Shown piece by piece: positions 46,240 to 57,577 of a stretch of DNA of 64,000 bases. The notes beneath the pieces were generated by a model. It did no database searches. It saw only the letters and a program-made list of their open reading frames with translations, and was not told the origin of the DNA. Position numbers and translations under genes: made by a program. Source of the stretch: Eumeta japonica (Eukaryota > Arthropoda > Insecta > Lepidoptera > Psychidae); contig BGZK01000019.1 of assembly GCA_005406025.1 (NCBI GenBank), forward strand, positions 186,001 through 250,000. Direction: 5' to 3'. The stretch's first letter is position 1. Each line of letters opens with the position of its first letter.

Positions 46240-47160
46240 TTTTAGATCTATACAAATGTAATGGTCAAGAATGAGGTGCTAGATACTGTAGACAGGGGCC
46301 TATTTCTTGGGCTCATTTAGATTTTAATTTACGTTGGAATTCTTATATTACGAGATTAGCGAAAAAACTTGGTTCTGCAGCACATGTAGTCAAAAGAATT
46401 CGGTGACTTACAGATGAAAGCACCATGAAACTAGTTTTTTTTTTAGTGTTTTCATAGTGTTATGACTTATGGAATTTTGTTATGGGGTCACGCAGTCGAC
46501 ATTAACACAATTCTCGTGCTGCAGAAGCGAGTTGTTTATGATTTGAGATCAATTATGTCTCTCAGAGAAAAGTTTAAGGAAAATAATATTTCAACTGCAT
46601 GGTCACAATACATAAACGAAAACCTGGTATATGTCAAGAGACATATAGAATGGTTCCAAAAAGGAGCGACATCCATATGATTAACACTAGACATAAGAAC
46701 GAATTGCTGTTCATAAAATCCATCTAAGTAGAGTTAATAAACCATTTAAGGGGCTATGTGTGCGCTTTTATAATATGATCCCGACTGAAATTCACAATTT
46801 TCCACTTTCAACTTTAAGAGTTTAAGCGTTTCGTTAAAAGAAAGTTATATGGCAAGGGCTATTGTACCGTGTTCGAATATCTTAATGAAAAAAACCCCTG
46901 GGATTGAACTGCTCGGCTATCAGGTTATTTCATATTATTTTGAAATGTTAACTTAATTATCAATTACTAAATCTTTTGTATTGATGAGTAAAAAGAGCAA
47001 GCCTTGAGTTTCTTGCCCATTCTTCTCTCGGTGAATCAGCATTTAGAATGGGCGGTAATGTCGAAATGAATTTATTAATGACGTATTTCAAGTGTAATTA
47101 CATTACCTACGAAATAAAGATATTCTTGATTTTCATATTCATTTTCATTTAGATAACATA
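46240..47160 (+). mobile_element. CR1/Jockey-group LINE, 5'-truncated copy
   Basis: Starts inside the RT (LFLG...LRWNSYITRLAKKLGSAA, read across a frameshift) and continues with 46462-46680, a 72-codon frame MTYGILLWGHAVDINTILVL with INENLVYVKRHIEWF, the conserved C-terminal RT thumb region. Then comes GLCVRFYN-type sequence, the tail KRKLYGKGYC-like residues, and a 3' UTR ending near TACGAAATAAAGATATTC with a GATTTTCATATTCATTTTC tail. The tail is repetitive rather than poly(A), which fits CR1-type better than Jockey-type elements. It is a nonfunctional fragment. Confidence 0.8.
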
Positions 47161-47799
47161 ATTAAAATTTAAATTGGTGGAAGGGAAAAGACTGACAAAA
47201 AAAGTTATAGTAAATTGTTTCTCAAAACAAAATAGTATGGAAAATGTAAGTAAGGTAACTTTGTTCGATTTTCCATTCGGCCAAAGGTTGTCACAAAAAG
47301 AAAATAATTATCGACATAAATTGATTATTAATATCCATACATTGACATGCCGTAATTCCAATAAATTTCATTTCATTGACATTTAAATTTAATAAAATTT
47401 AATTTTTTTTTTTTGACAAGAAGGAAGTATTTTCTGATGTATTGAAAATAAAAAGAGCGCAGATCTTGGTAATAAACTCTGGTTTTATTTAATATTCTCA
47501 TCTGAATTACAACAACCGACTGAACTAACGAATAATTAGTAAGGGAGTAAGTAAAAGGTGTCATACCAACATTGACATAATTTAAAAAGCACATTCGCTC
47601 TTTGTCCTTCATTACAGCCAACCTAAATATATGTAAAAAATAGCCGTACCAATAACATTTTCCTTCAAAATTTATTTTGCCACAATTACCGGAGTCACTA
47701 AGTTATTTTATTATTAACATGTTCAGTTCTATGGACAAACAATTATGCGCTTCTATTAAAGCATTTGACATTAATGATAATTTAAATTAGTTTATAAGA
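47161..47799. other. AT-rich spacer between LINE copies
   Basis: No gene. Frames 47174-47386 (+) and 47373-47621 (-) are unrecognised and AT-rich. Confidence 0.4.
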
Positions 47800-48049
47800 C
47801 GATACAGATTACTTCTTGCAATTGCTCGACATTATTCCAAAATTGTAATGACTCGAAAGCAAATGAACATAATAGTAATATTTTACGAGCATATGAGATT
47901 CAATAGGAAAAAATACTAAGAATAAAAAATCTATACTCAACTTGGTGCATGAAAATGTACAAGGAATTTCATGTGAGGAACTGGAAATTGAATGATTCAT
48001 AAATTGTAATGGTATTGACATATAATGTATAACAGAACATTGGCATAAA

Positions 48050-48098
48050 GTTAAATATGAACCGGTGACTTCTAAGGTCACCAGTTCATATTTAACTT
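48050..48098. repeat. 20-bp inverted repeat inside the LINE endonuclease region
   Basis: GTTAAATATGAACCGGTGAC at 48050-48069 and GTCACCAGTTCATATTTAAC at 48077-48096 pair with one mismatch around a 7-base loop, and two further bases pair outside. It is odd inside a protein-coding domain and absent from the protein logic of the family, so it probably arose after the copy died. Confidence 0.9.
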
Positions 48099-50489
48099 AA
48101 GTGTACACCAGGTAGCAAGTTCGTTCAGCAGAGAAAAAGCTATACATGGTGGCTCTCTAACAATAGTTAAAAACAATATAAAATAGAAAGAACGTTCAGT
48201 TATTGTGAGCCTATCTGTTGAGTGAACTATTGAAGTGGCCTGCATACAACTAGAGCGGCTTGTTGTATTAAGCGTATATAGACCCTCAAAGTCATTGCAT
48301 GACGCATTCGAAAAAGTGATGGATGAAATTTTGTACAAAATAAGTGATATTAATAAATTTATTGCAGTTTGTGGAGATTGTAATATAAATTTATTTAAAA
48401 ATTCTTGTCTAAGAATTAAATCCTTATTCCAATGTTATCATTTAGAAAAGCTATATTCGAAATCGACCAGGTTCACACATACTTCGTCATCCTGTCTTGA
48501 TAATATATTCACGAATATTAAACCAGAATTTCAGTCCGTTATAAATAAATTATCACCTGACTAGTGTGGATAACCGATTACGTTTGAAATTAATTCTAAA
48601 AAAATATCAAACCTATAATCAAAATCGTGCCTGTTAATAGTGGTCGTTTTAAGCAATTTAAATGTACTTAAAAAAATTGGCTAACTCATTATATTGTAAG
48701 GAACCTTATAAATTGTATGGTTCACTGTTGACTATAAACAAATCTGAATACAGTAGTGTTTTGAATAAAAAAATATTAATGTTAATAATGCATTTAGTAA
48801 TTGGGCAACAGTGGACAGTCACATTAGCAGGCGTACATTATATGCACTTTATGAGGAAAAGTCGTATAACAATTCGGTTAATTTTATCAATTATTTAAGA
48901 AATTATTCCAAGATTGTTAAGCGTGTATGTGCAGCTGCAAAATTTATCTTTGTAAGTAACAAAGAAAAATAGAACTGATACTATAAAAAACTTCTTGGAA
49001 TATAAACAATAGTAAAACTGGAAAACACACACACACATCATCATACATAATTTCAATTAAAAGTAGATGATAAAGTTTTAAACAAAAAGAAAAAATTGTT
49101 TATGATTTCGAAAAATTCTTTTGCTAGCATTCCATTTTCAACTAAAACCGTCGCCCACTCTCGCCTATTCTCTATTAAAACGAAACGTAGATACTTGTGA
49201 CATAGCGTTTGTATATCTGACCCTTTAGACCGATGTCAATACTACCGACACACAGTAAAATTTTTGAAAAGCTTGTTTTAAATCAATTATTTCGGTATTG
49301 TTGTAATAATAAATAACTTGATGTACGTTAAACAATTTGAATTCACAAAGTGTTGCTCAACAATTGAACTTTGATTTGAGCTGAATTCAATTGATGAATT
49401 GAGCTCTTTCAACAGATTTTTGATGCCTGGGAGGATTCAAAGGACACAATCGGTCTCTTTTGTGATTTCTCCAAGATATTTGAAAGCGTTCATCACGACA
49501 CGTTGATCAGGAAATACATCATTATGGTGTCACGGGTCGATCACTTGGACTTCTAGAGTCTTATTTGGGAGGTAGAATTCAAAGGGTTGACGTTAATCGT
49601 GAGAGGTCGTCGAGATCTGCAGTCAGTATGGATATGCCACAGAACTCAGTTCTTGGACTATTTCTATTTCTAGTTTATATTAATGATCTACTGCATCTAT
49701 TAATGATGAGCACGGGATTGTACTGTTTGCTGATGATACTTCTTCACTCTTTAAGATTAATAGGCAAGAACAGCTTTTAACGAAGTAAACAGTACCATCT
49801 CCGTAATAGTTGAGTGGTTTAGTATTACTAATCTTCTCCTCAATAAAAGGAAAACAAAACTTGTTAAATTTTCCTTGAATACTACTAAACCGGTCGACGT
49901 TAACGTAACGGTCAGTAACGAGCTATTGTAGACACGACCTTATTCCTTTAGATGCTAAATTGCGTTGGAAATCCCATATTACCTGATTAGCGAAAAGGCT
50001 TAATTCTGCAGCATATGCAGTGAGAAGGATTCGGCGACTTACAAATGAAGGCGCCGCGAGACTAGTTTATTTCCGTTTTTTCATAGTCTCATGACCTGTG
50101 GAATTTTGTTATGGAGTCGCACAGCCGATATTAGCACAATTTTCGTGAAGCAGAAGCAGCTATTCTTGCTGTTAATGATTTGAGATCAATGGCATCTCAG
50201 AAGAAAAAATAAAGAAATTAATATCCAACCTTTAGCATCACAATGCATATATGAAAACTTGGTATATGTCAAAAGACATACAGAGTCGTTTAAAAAAAGC
50301 AGCGACATCCATAACATTAACACTAGATGTAAGAACGAACTTGCTGCTCATAAAACCCGTTTAAGTAAAGTTAACAAATCATTTAAGGGACAATGTGTGC
50401 GCTTTTACAATGAGGTCCTGGCTGAAATTCAAAATTTGCCATTTTATGAATTTGAATGTTTTGTTATAAACAAATATTTTAACAAAAAA

Positions 50490-51477
50490 AAACCGACTGC
50501 AAAACAAAACGTATTCCAAAACAAATTAATATGCCCTAAAATGTAAAAAAAATATTTACGTATTCTTCTACAACTTAATAATCAACTTACATTTTCCACT
50601 CATTAATATGTAGGTACGATCTAAGTGTTTACCAGCAAGAAGGTAGGTAGGGGAGATAGATAGGGAAGGTAGATACCTACCCACTTCAAATTTAACTCTA
50701 CAGAAACCTATGAATAACCAACAATGATGACCAATATTTTTAGAGTTCATTTTCATTTCATTTTACTTAGGAAGTAAAATGAAATGAAAAATATTAAACT
50801 ACTTTAAAGTCAATCAAATTATTACGATAATATAATGTAGTTACAATTATTGCTATTTTGGAGTCGTTGTCAGCCAAGGAAACATTACAATATACCTAGT
50901 AATAGACAATAATAGGCAGTACACTAACTAATTTGTCTAAATATGGCTAGACCTACTAAACGTGCTGCTCATAGATCGCATCCTTACTGTGAGCTGTTAA
51001 GGAGTTCAATTGATCATCATATTTGACTACGACAATTACTTGACTATAAAGACGTTTCGGTAGGCGACTCAAATATCCGGATAGCCTATAAAAGATTCGG
51101 CCGAGTATCGTTTATTTGCTCCTAAGAATTGAAGGGTTCCGTTACTTTGACATGGATCCCATAATCAGAACCTCACCAAACTCTCATCAAATTACCCTTG
51201 AAATACATCATTGAAATCAACCAATTAAATACACCAATAAAAAATCATTGACATAGGTTGGCGTGATATTTAGTTATTCGTCCATTTGTCGCGCACATAC
51301 TTAATACAAATTAAGACTTATATGGTTTTCTCATGGATGCCACTGTCAGAACACGGGAAGCACCACATTTCAAATAAAAAAAGAATCATCATAATCTGTT
51401 CACTCAGCCGAAAGTTCTGAGGTAACAAACATAAAAAAATTGAATTGAGAACTTCCTCTTTTTTAGGAAGTGGGTTA
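50490..51477. mobile_element. AACCGACT-ended lepidopteran repeat inserted in the LINE
   Basis: The LINE reads up to about 50490 and resumes at AAAGAAAGTTATATGGCAAG (51480), which in the copy at 46.8 kb follows directly. The insert begins AAAAAAAAACCGACTGCAAA. It ends with GGTAACAAACATAAAAAAAT, GAACTTCCTCTTTTTTAGGA and AGTGGGTTAAAA; near its right part are GGAAGCACCACATTTCAAAT and AACTCCTACCGAAAG-like words. The end AGTxGGTTAAAA and start AAAACCGACT are inverted copies. I recall this combination from lepidopteran dispersed repeats. No transposase is encoded; the frame at 50568-50756 is unrecognised. Confidence 0.6.
50750..50790. repeat. perfect 19-bp hairpin
   Basis: TTTTCATTTCATTTTACTT at 50750-50768 and its exact reverse complement at 50772-50790, separated by AGG. 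It is AT-rich and lies inside the inserted repeat. Confidence 0.95.
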
Positions 51478-51780
51478 AAAAGAAAGTTATATGGCAAGGG
51501 CTATTATACTGTGTATGAATATGTTAATAAAAAAAACCCATGGCATTGAACCGGTCTGCTATCAGGTTGGTTTATGTTACTTCTAAATTATTGATTACTA
51601 AATATTTTGTATCAAAGAGTAAAAAAGAACAAACCTTTAGTTTCTTGCCCATTCTTCTCATGGTGAATCAGCATTTGGAATGGCGCTAATGTTAATGTCA
51701 AAAACAATCGTTTATAATGCATTTCAAGTGCATTGTCTATTACCCATGAAATGAAGTTATTTTTCAATTAATCTGATTTG

Positions 51781-54239
51781 ATTCGAAAACTGACTACAAT
51801 GTGGCGGCAACAAAACGAAACTTAACAATTACTATTAAATTATGCAATTATGAGTACCTATTAATGTATCTTCTGCATTTATCTGATTTACATTGTTTAG
51901 TGTGATAAATATTTATTATTAAACGGCTGTTATGTTGCAATATATTTAGAAAAATATATTAAAAAATGACAGAAAAACTACAAAAACAACTTATCTGTAT
52001 AAAAGGTAATTATCAAGGTTTAAAAAAACACCTTTCTTTTGTATAGAACGAAATTACTATTGAATGTTCTTATATTTTTTTATTTTACACTCATTATTTT
52101 TCCATTTTCCGTCCTTAATTAATAAAAGTTCCGAATAAAACAAGGTGCATCGGACTTGTTGTGTATGAACGGAGATCAAGGAACAAATCTCAGAGTTTTC
52201 GGAGAAGGAGGTCTTAAATATATCAAGTGCTATAGACAAAACATGTTTTTTCATTAATATTCTTAGTAAACATATCCTCAAAACAAATAATGTTTTATGA
52301 TAAAATTGTTTTAAGCGTGTGCGCTAGTTTTATTAATTCCATACCATAATACGTACATTTAAATTTTTGAAAGAAACTTTAATATCTATTTTGGAATGGT
52401 TATACTTTCACATAAATATGAACACTAAATATTTACATATACTTACTAGTATACACTAAAACTTGCCTACTGTCACTAAATTGAGACAATGGGGACATGA
52501 ATGCGTTTCCATTTTATTGCTAATTCGCTTATAAATATGGCTTTGTGAAAGTGACGGTTTTAGTGTCACGCCAAAACGACTTTTTCTGCCAAATGACGTC
52601 ATCATAAACCATGTACGCGTAAAAACAAAATCGAAGTCTATATTTATATGAAATGTGACATTTCACACAGGCGTGCGACACAAAATACCATGTCATTTTT
52701 TTCGTAATTACTTGTGTTTTCATTAATAAAAACTTAGTTATAGTTGGCCTCGCAGACAGGCCCTTAAACTTCTGGAACTTAAAAGTATTATTGCTTTCGC
52801 GTATTTAGTCTTATTTCATCTGGATTAGGACTTTTTCAGCAATCTCTTTATTAATTGTATATAAAAATTATAAATTTACATAATGTTAATTAACTAAATT
52901 GTATTAAATTTTGTTAAACTAAATTTATTTTCCGTAAATTGTGGAGATTACAAAATACAATACATAACAATGGTGTTACGTCTCCTAACACAGACTGGTG
53001 TTCCTGATATTAGAATCAGTACAACTTTGGCTGGGACTCGGACTAATCTAACACTAAACGAAATTAAATTTAAAATTAATTAAACTTACAATTGAACTTC
53101 CTTTTATTATTTTTTAAAATTATTTCATATTCCCTTTGTTTTCATTCATTCTGAAAAACAGAATATAAAAAAAAACATAGTACCTCAGAAACTAGGCGAA
53201 ACTAGCTATGAGATGGTGTTGTTTTCCTGTGTTGTTGTGTATAAGTGACTTATGTGATTTTTGCATAAACAAAGTATAGAATAATCTTAAAAATTATACC
53301 GATTAAAATTTTATACTATGTATAGTTCTAATAAGTGTAAAATCGTGTATACCAATATATATATAAGCGCAGCATCTATGACTTTAATTATTATAATTTG
53401 TTAAATATATCAATATAAATATATTTTTATTCTATTCGAAAGACTGAAGATAATGCCTCAGCTGACAAATCAACTACACACGTCCTAGCTTTTACTTCAT
53501 TAATGATGTATGAGCCCCATTACACACCGTAAATTTGATTCGTGGATTGTTAGAGTGAACGAATCACGACGCTATCTATTATCGACGACCGCCGCGGTAT
53601 GCGCGCGCGCAAACTATAAGAAAAACACTCTCTTCGGAATGTAAATTCTGAGATTCTATGTCCTGTTGAAAATTTTAAAAATTCCCCCGCATGCATTATT
53701 TGTTGTTGATCTGTTTTTTGCATGTCTGCGACACGCAATAAACATGCAACATGTAACCCACCACTGGCCCTCCAATCTGTACTTCCACTTCGAATCCTCA
53801 TCTAACGAATCGAATATTGATTTGAGAGGATTGATATAACTAATATTGATATAACTAAAAATAAATATTCGTAAAATAACTCCGTATGCAATAAAATGTT
53901 TATAATTTGAATACAGATTTTCAGAGTGTGCCTTCGAGTTTTCATTGCAGTAATTGCTCGAAAGAAAACGCCTAGCTCGTCAAAAGCGCCGTCGATGCGA
54001 AGTAAATAAATAGGATATGGTGAACGAATAATAAACTTATAAAACACTAGTCACAAACGGGTAGCGCGAGCGTACCTTTACTACTTAGAGAAGCACATAT
54101 AATTAGGTTCTCTTTGAAATATTATTACTGCAGTACGTTTATAGGACAAAAGTAATTCCCGTAGTAAATCTTTTAGAACTAAATTATTTGAACTTGTGTA
54201 CTTAATGATTTAAATCGTTATTGGACACATGACAGTACT
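51781..54239. other. AT-rich spacer, no supported gene
   Basis: AT-rich. TGAAATGTGACATTTCA near 52650 is a small palindrome, and the minus-strand frame 53550-53801 lies in a slightly GC-richer patch around 53565-53640 but has no domain. ATATATATAT near 53355. Confidence 0.4.
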
Positions 54240-54480
54240 ATAATAATGGGTCAATGTGAGCTGCCGGACATCAATCCTGCCATCAGTCCGGTAGTCGTGC
54301 GCGTGCGTCGCCGCCTCGATCCGCACAATAGGTCCTTTCAGGCGCATTATTAATCTTGTAACTTGCGCGACGTTAATTTACTGAATACTCGTTAGTAGTT
54401 CGGCGGAGTAGTGAACCGTAATACTTCTTCGTCCTTATAATCTATCATACGGGCTTCGCCCGGGCAGATGTCGGATAATT
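54240..54480. promoter_or_regulatory. GC-richer island plus repeat-end word
   Basis: CpG-rich sequence (GTGCGCGTGCGTCGCCGCCT near 54297) without a coding frame. At 54451 CGGGCTTCGCCCGGGCAG resembles the terminus of common lepidopteran repeats, so part of this may be repeat DNA. Confidence 0.25.
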
Positions 54481-55934
54481 GCTAGGAGAATTACGTGAGA
54501 ATAAAGGTCCGGGATATAACATTATTATTCTCGGGGAACTAGTCACAGTTGCGAGATGACGAATGCGTGCTGTAATTTACGAACATCTGCTATGCACATT
54601 CTAAGTCTATATGAAAATATATTGCACCCATATGCTAAAGTGTTTAAAAACTATACAGTGGTTTTGTTTGTTTTTTTTTATCCACCATAACACTATCTAT
54701 GTTCATCAACTGACCTAAAAATACGAAACTTATAATGTATGTGATTTATTACTTGTAATCGCCCATATAATACATTTATATAGCGTTTTAGTGTGACTAG
54801 AATTAGGTTTATTTTCAAAAATATAGTCGTTTGTTCTATAATAAATTGTGGTTTCCTTTTAAGTAAAATTGTGTCAAGTCATCAAGAGTGCATCACTTTT
54901 ACTTTTTTAATTTATTTTTCTATTAAAAAGAAAAAAACGATATAGTTAAACCATATAAAAATAAAATAAATGATAAACGAGCATATTTCGAATCACAATA
55001 TTAGTACAGATTTCTCAGACACGTATTTCTTATTATTCACGCCAGCAAGTATTTCTTATACAAATAATATGAATTTGGATTCCGATCCCATTAAAGTGGC
55101 GGACTGATAATTCCGAGCTCGCTCGATTTCGAACAACATCAAAGATATTAATAATGCATTTTATATTGATCTCCATAAGTCGGTGTATATGTATGCTAAA
55201 TTTTCTGCAAACCCGTTGTACCGTTAAGCCGAGAAAGTAGAACAAACACACAAACAAATTTATTAGTTACATTTATAATTTAATGATACATATGTGTATT
55301 CAACTTAATAGATATACTTAAGCGAGAAACAGTAAACGCAAAAACGTATTGTCGTATGTTATCACGTCATAAATATTATCGCGGACTTTGCCCTAAAAAT
55401 ATATCTGTTTAAATAACTTCTAAAATTCCATTAAATTGTTAAATTAATTATACTTCCCATGTTTTTACAAATTTTAGTATTATAAGTTGAACTTATAAAT
55501 GGAATAAATATTAATTATACTATTTATTCCATTAGGACTTTACAGATAAACGAAATATCAAATATTTTAGGCATAAAATTATTTCTCAATATAAAATACA
55601 ATGTTCCTTCTATAAATTGTAATCACTGATCATTTTGTAGGAATTTCAAACATTAAGATCTTGACGATTTCTACTTGACATCCGAATATTCTTAAAATAT
55701 ATAAAAATATATTTTTTGAGTTCCACTTACGTCTTTTTTATTTTCGGTATTCTTTCGTTATTTTATTTCAATAACGTGCATTGTTATTTGCTATCTATTC
55801 CACTATCTTTTTTATGAAGATTGAATCAGGGACATGATGTGTCTGATTCAATTTCTTTTATATCTGGCTCAGTTTATTTTCACTTTACGTTGACTTAGAA
55901 GCTTGATTCTTCTTAATTACAAGAGACCGTAGAC
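54481..55934. other. AT-rich spacer, no feature
   Basis: AT-rich. Inverted words GAATAAATATTAATTATACT and TATTTATTCCATTAGG near 55503-55535 can pair weakly. No gene. Confidence 0.4.
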
Positions 55935-56070
55935 ATAAATATTTGATGTTAATTTCAACTTGATACCTTTATGTGTAAAAAGCCAAAAAGGGTATTGGCA
56001 TGCAGATGGATAACGAAGTGATCCTACAAGGGTTTCTTTTTCCTTTAAAGGTATGGAACCCTTAAAATAT
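55935..56070 (+). repeat. lepidopteran dispersed repeat, short deleted copy
   Basis: TTTGATGTTAATTTCAACTT and GATACCTTTATGTG (as at 37.71 kb) run straight into GAAGTGATCCTACAAGGGTT, TCTTTTTCCTTTAAAGGTAT and GGAACCCTTAAAA. It keeps both ends of the family but lacks the middle. Confidence 0.65.
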
Positions 56071-56373
56071 GCAGTGACATCACAAGCCAGGGTCTTGTCA
56101 TAGATATAGCACTAAAATCATTTTTGATCATATTTCTGTCTATATTTTTTGAACGAGGAAATTTATATATAACTTTTCTCGACCCAACGGGCAGACACCT
56201 GTTTCGGACATGATAGATGATTTCAAGCCGCGCAGAATGCTTGTTAATTAATTTTCCTAGCTTGTTATCTCGAGGCGGGGATCCGGGCTGTGCCTCTCGT
56301 GTGTCCCTCTAACAAAAATCTAGATGAGCAATAATGCATTTATCAAAACTATCACTGTTAATAGCAATAATAA
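56071..56373. other. spacer, no feature
   Basis: Holds TCGAGGCGGGGATCCGGGCT near 56270 but no recognised element. Confidence 0.4.
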
Positions 56374-57577
56374 TAGGTCGAGGAAAAGGTTTTTTGTATT
56401 TTGTAAGTAAAGAGTTACAGTAAAATTTCTTAAGTTGTGCTGTTTGTATCTGGCTAGTTTTGATACCATTAAATACATGACATTTAAAAAAAAGAGAAAT
56501 AAAATATAAAAACGGTGTCTCGCCATTTTTCTATTGTTTTTTTGTACATCAAAAGAAGTGAATCTAAGGTAAAAATTCGATACACTTTCAAATTTTTTTA
56601 TGAAAAAGGAGAAAATGCGACATAAGCAACGAAAAAAAATTGTGAAGTTAATGAACCAGTGTCGGTAAAAGTCACACAAAACTGGTTCAAGCGTTTTCAG
56701 TCCTGTAATTTTGATGTCAAACATAAACTTCGTTCTTGTCAACCTGTTACGAATAAAGTCGATATCATTTTGGAAAAAGTACAGCAATATCGGCATATTA
56801 GCCCTTACGATAAAGCTGAAGATCTGGGAGTCGACCTCAAAACAGTTTTGAAAACGCTTGATATACAAAAAAAGCTCGATACTTGGGTCCCACACGAACT
56901 CACTGATAGAAATCTAATGAATCATGTACTCTCATTTGCGACTCTTCATTGAAACGTAAGTAAACCGAACCGTTTTTGAAAAGATTGATCACTTGTGAAA
57001 AAAATTTATTACCTACGACTACAACGTGCGAAAAAGATCAAGGCCAAAAGGTAACCGAGCTCCACAGACTATAACGAAACACGAATTAACTCGCAATAAG
57101 ATGATGCTACATGTATGGTGGGATTGGCATTATTCATTATGAGCTTTTACCGCCGGGTAAAACCATCATTTCGGATCTTTACAGTCACATCAACAACTAA
57201 TGAGAGACAAGTAAGAACTAGAGAAAAAACTGCCGATGTAAATCAACAGAAAGGGTGTGGGTTTTCACCATGGTAATATTAGACCACAAACATCTTTAGC
57301 CACTCAACAAATATTCAGACAGGCTGGGAAGTAATAATGTATCCGTCCTATAATTCTGACTTTGCACCCTCACATTTTTACCTGTTTCTGTCTCATCAGA
57401 ATTATTTAGAATGGTAATGTTAGGTTTACATCACGAGAAAACTGCCAAAACACTTGTCGCAGTTTTTTGATTAGAAGTCCCAAAAGTCTACAGTAACGGG
57501 ATTTTCACTACCTACAAAATGGCGACAAGTTGTTAAACAAAGTGGATAACATACGAAAAAACTTTTACCCCCACCTT
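56374..57577 (+). mobile_element. mariner element copy A2
   Basis: Same family as A1. The 5' terminus TAGGTCGAGGAAAAGGTTTT (56374) and the 3' terminus AAAAAACTTTTACCCCCACC (57556-57575) are imperfect inverted repeats. The 5' UTR aligns with A1 (TTTGTATCTGGCTAGTTTTG, AAAAACGGTGTCTCGCCATT). It is uninterrupted, about 1.2 kb, close to the normal mariner size of about 1.3 kb, and shows what A1 looked like before the LINE landed in it. Confidence 0.9.
56600..57535 (+). pseudogene. mariner transposase (copy A2), all catalytic residues altered
   Basis: A frame at 56659-56952 keeps VKVTQNWFKRFQSCNFDVKH, ISPYDKAEDLGVDLKTVLKT and LDTWVPHELTDRNLMNHVLS, the mariner DNA-binding region and WVPHEL motif. 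Downstream the reading frame changes several times. In the first catalytic block the sequence reads ITCEKN where mariners have TGDEKW. The second is FHHGNIRPQTSLAT, with G for D at 57272-57274. The third is FAPSHFYLF, with H for D at 57373-57375. No functional transposase is possible. The 191-codon antisense frame across 56320-56895 is a shadow. Confidence 0.88.

Larger units (their letters stand above)
47800..51780 (+). mobile_element. CR1/Jockey-group LINE, longest copy, broken and interrupted
   Basis: ORF2 of a non-LTR retrotransposon, readable from about 47937 to 50490 and its 3' UTR at 51478-51780. The 5' limit is uncertain. The APE endonuclease domain is recognisable by VHENVQGISCEELEIE and ITEHWHKV (47940-48050), HGGSLTIVKNN (48145-48180), then VYRPSK, DINKFIAVCGDCNINLFKN and SSSCLDNIFTN (48262-48523). 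The linker is at 48662-48960, and the RT runs from about 49215 (DPLDRCQYYR, FDAWEDS-like residues, VHHDTLIRK). FADD is intact at 49726-49737 within LFADDTSSLFK. The C-terminus is MVYVKRHTESFKKSSDIHNI and KGQCVRFYNEVLAEIQN. Several frameshifts and stops break it. A roughly 990-bp repeat separates ORF2 from its 3' UTR. Confidence 0.85.

Noticed and set aside
56320..56895. 191-codon minus-strand ORF, the longest in the window
   Set aside because: It is antisense to the mariner A2 transposase and 5' UTR. The homologous antisense frame in A1 is only 129 codons and diverged; no domain.
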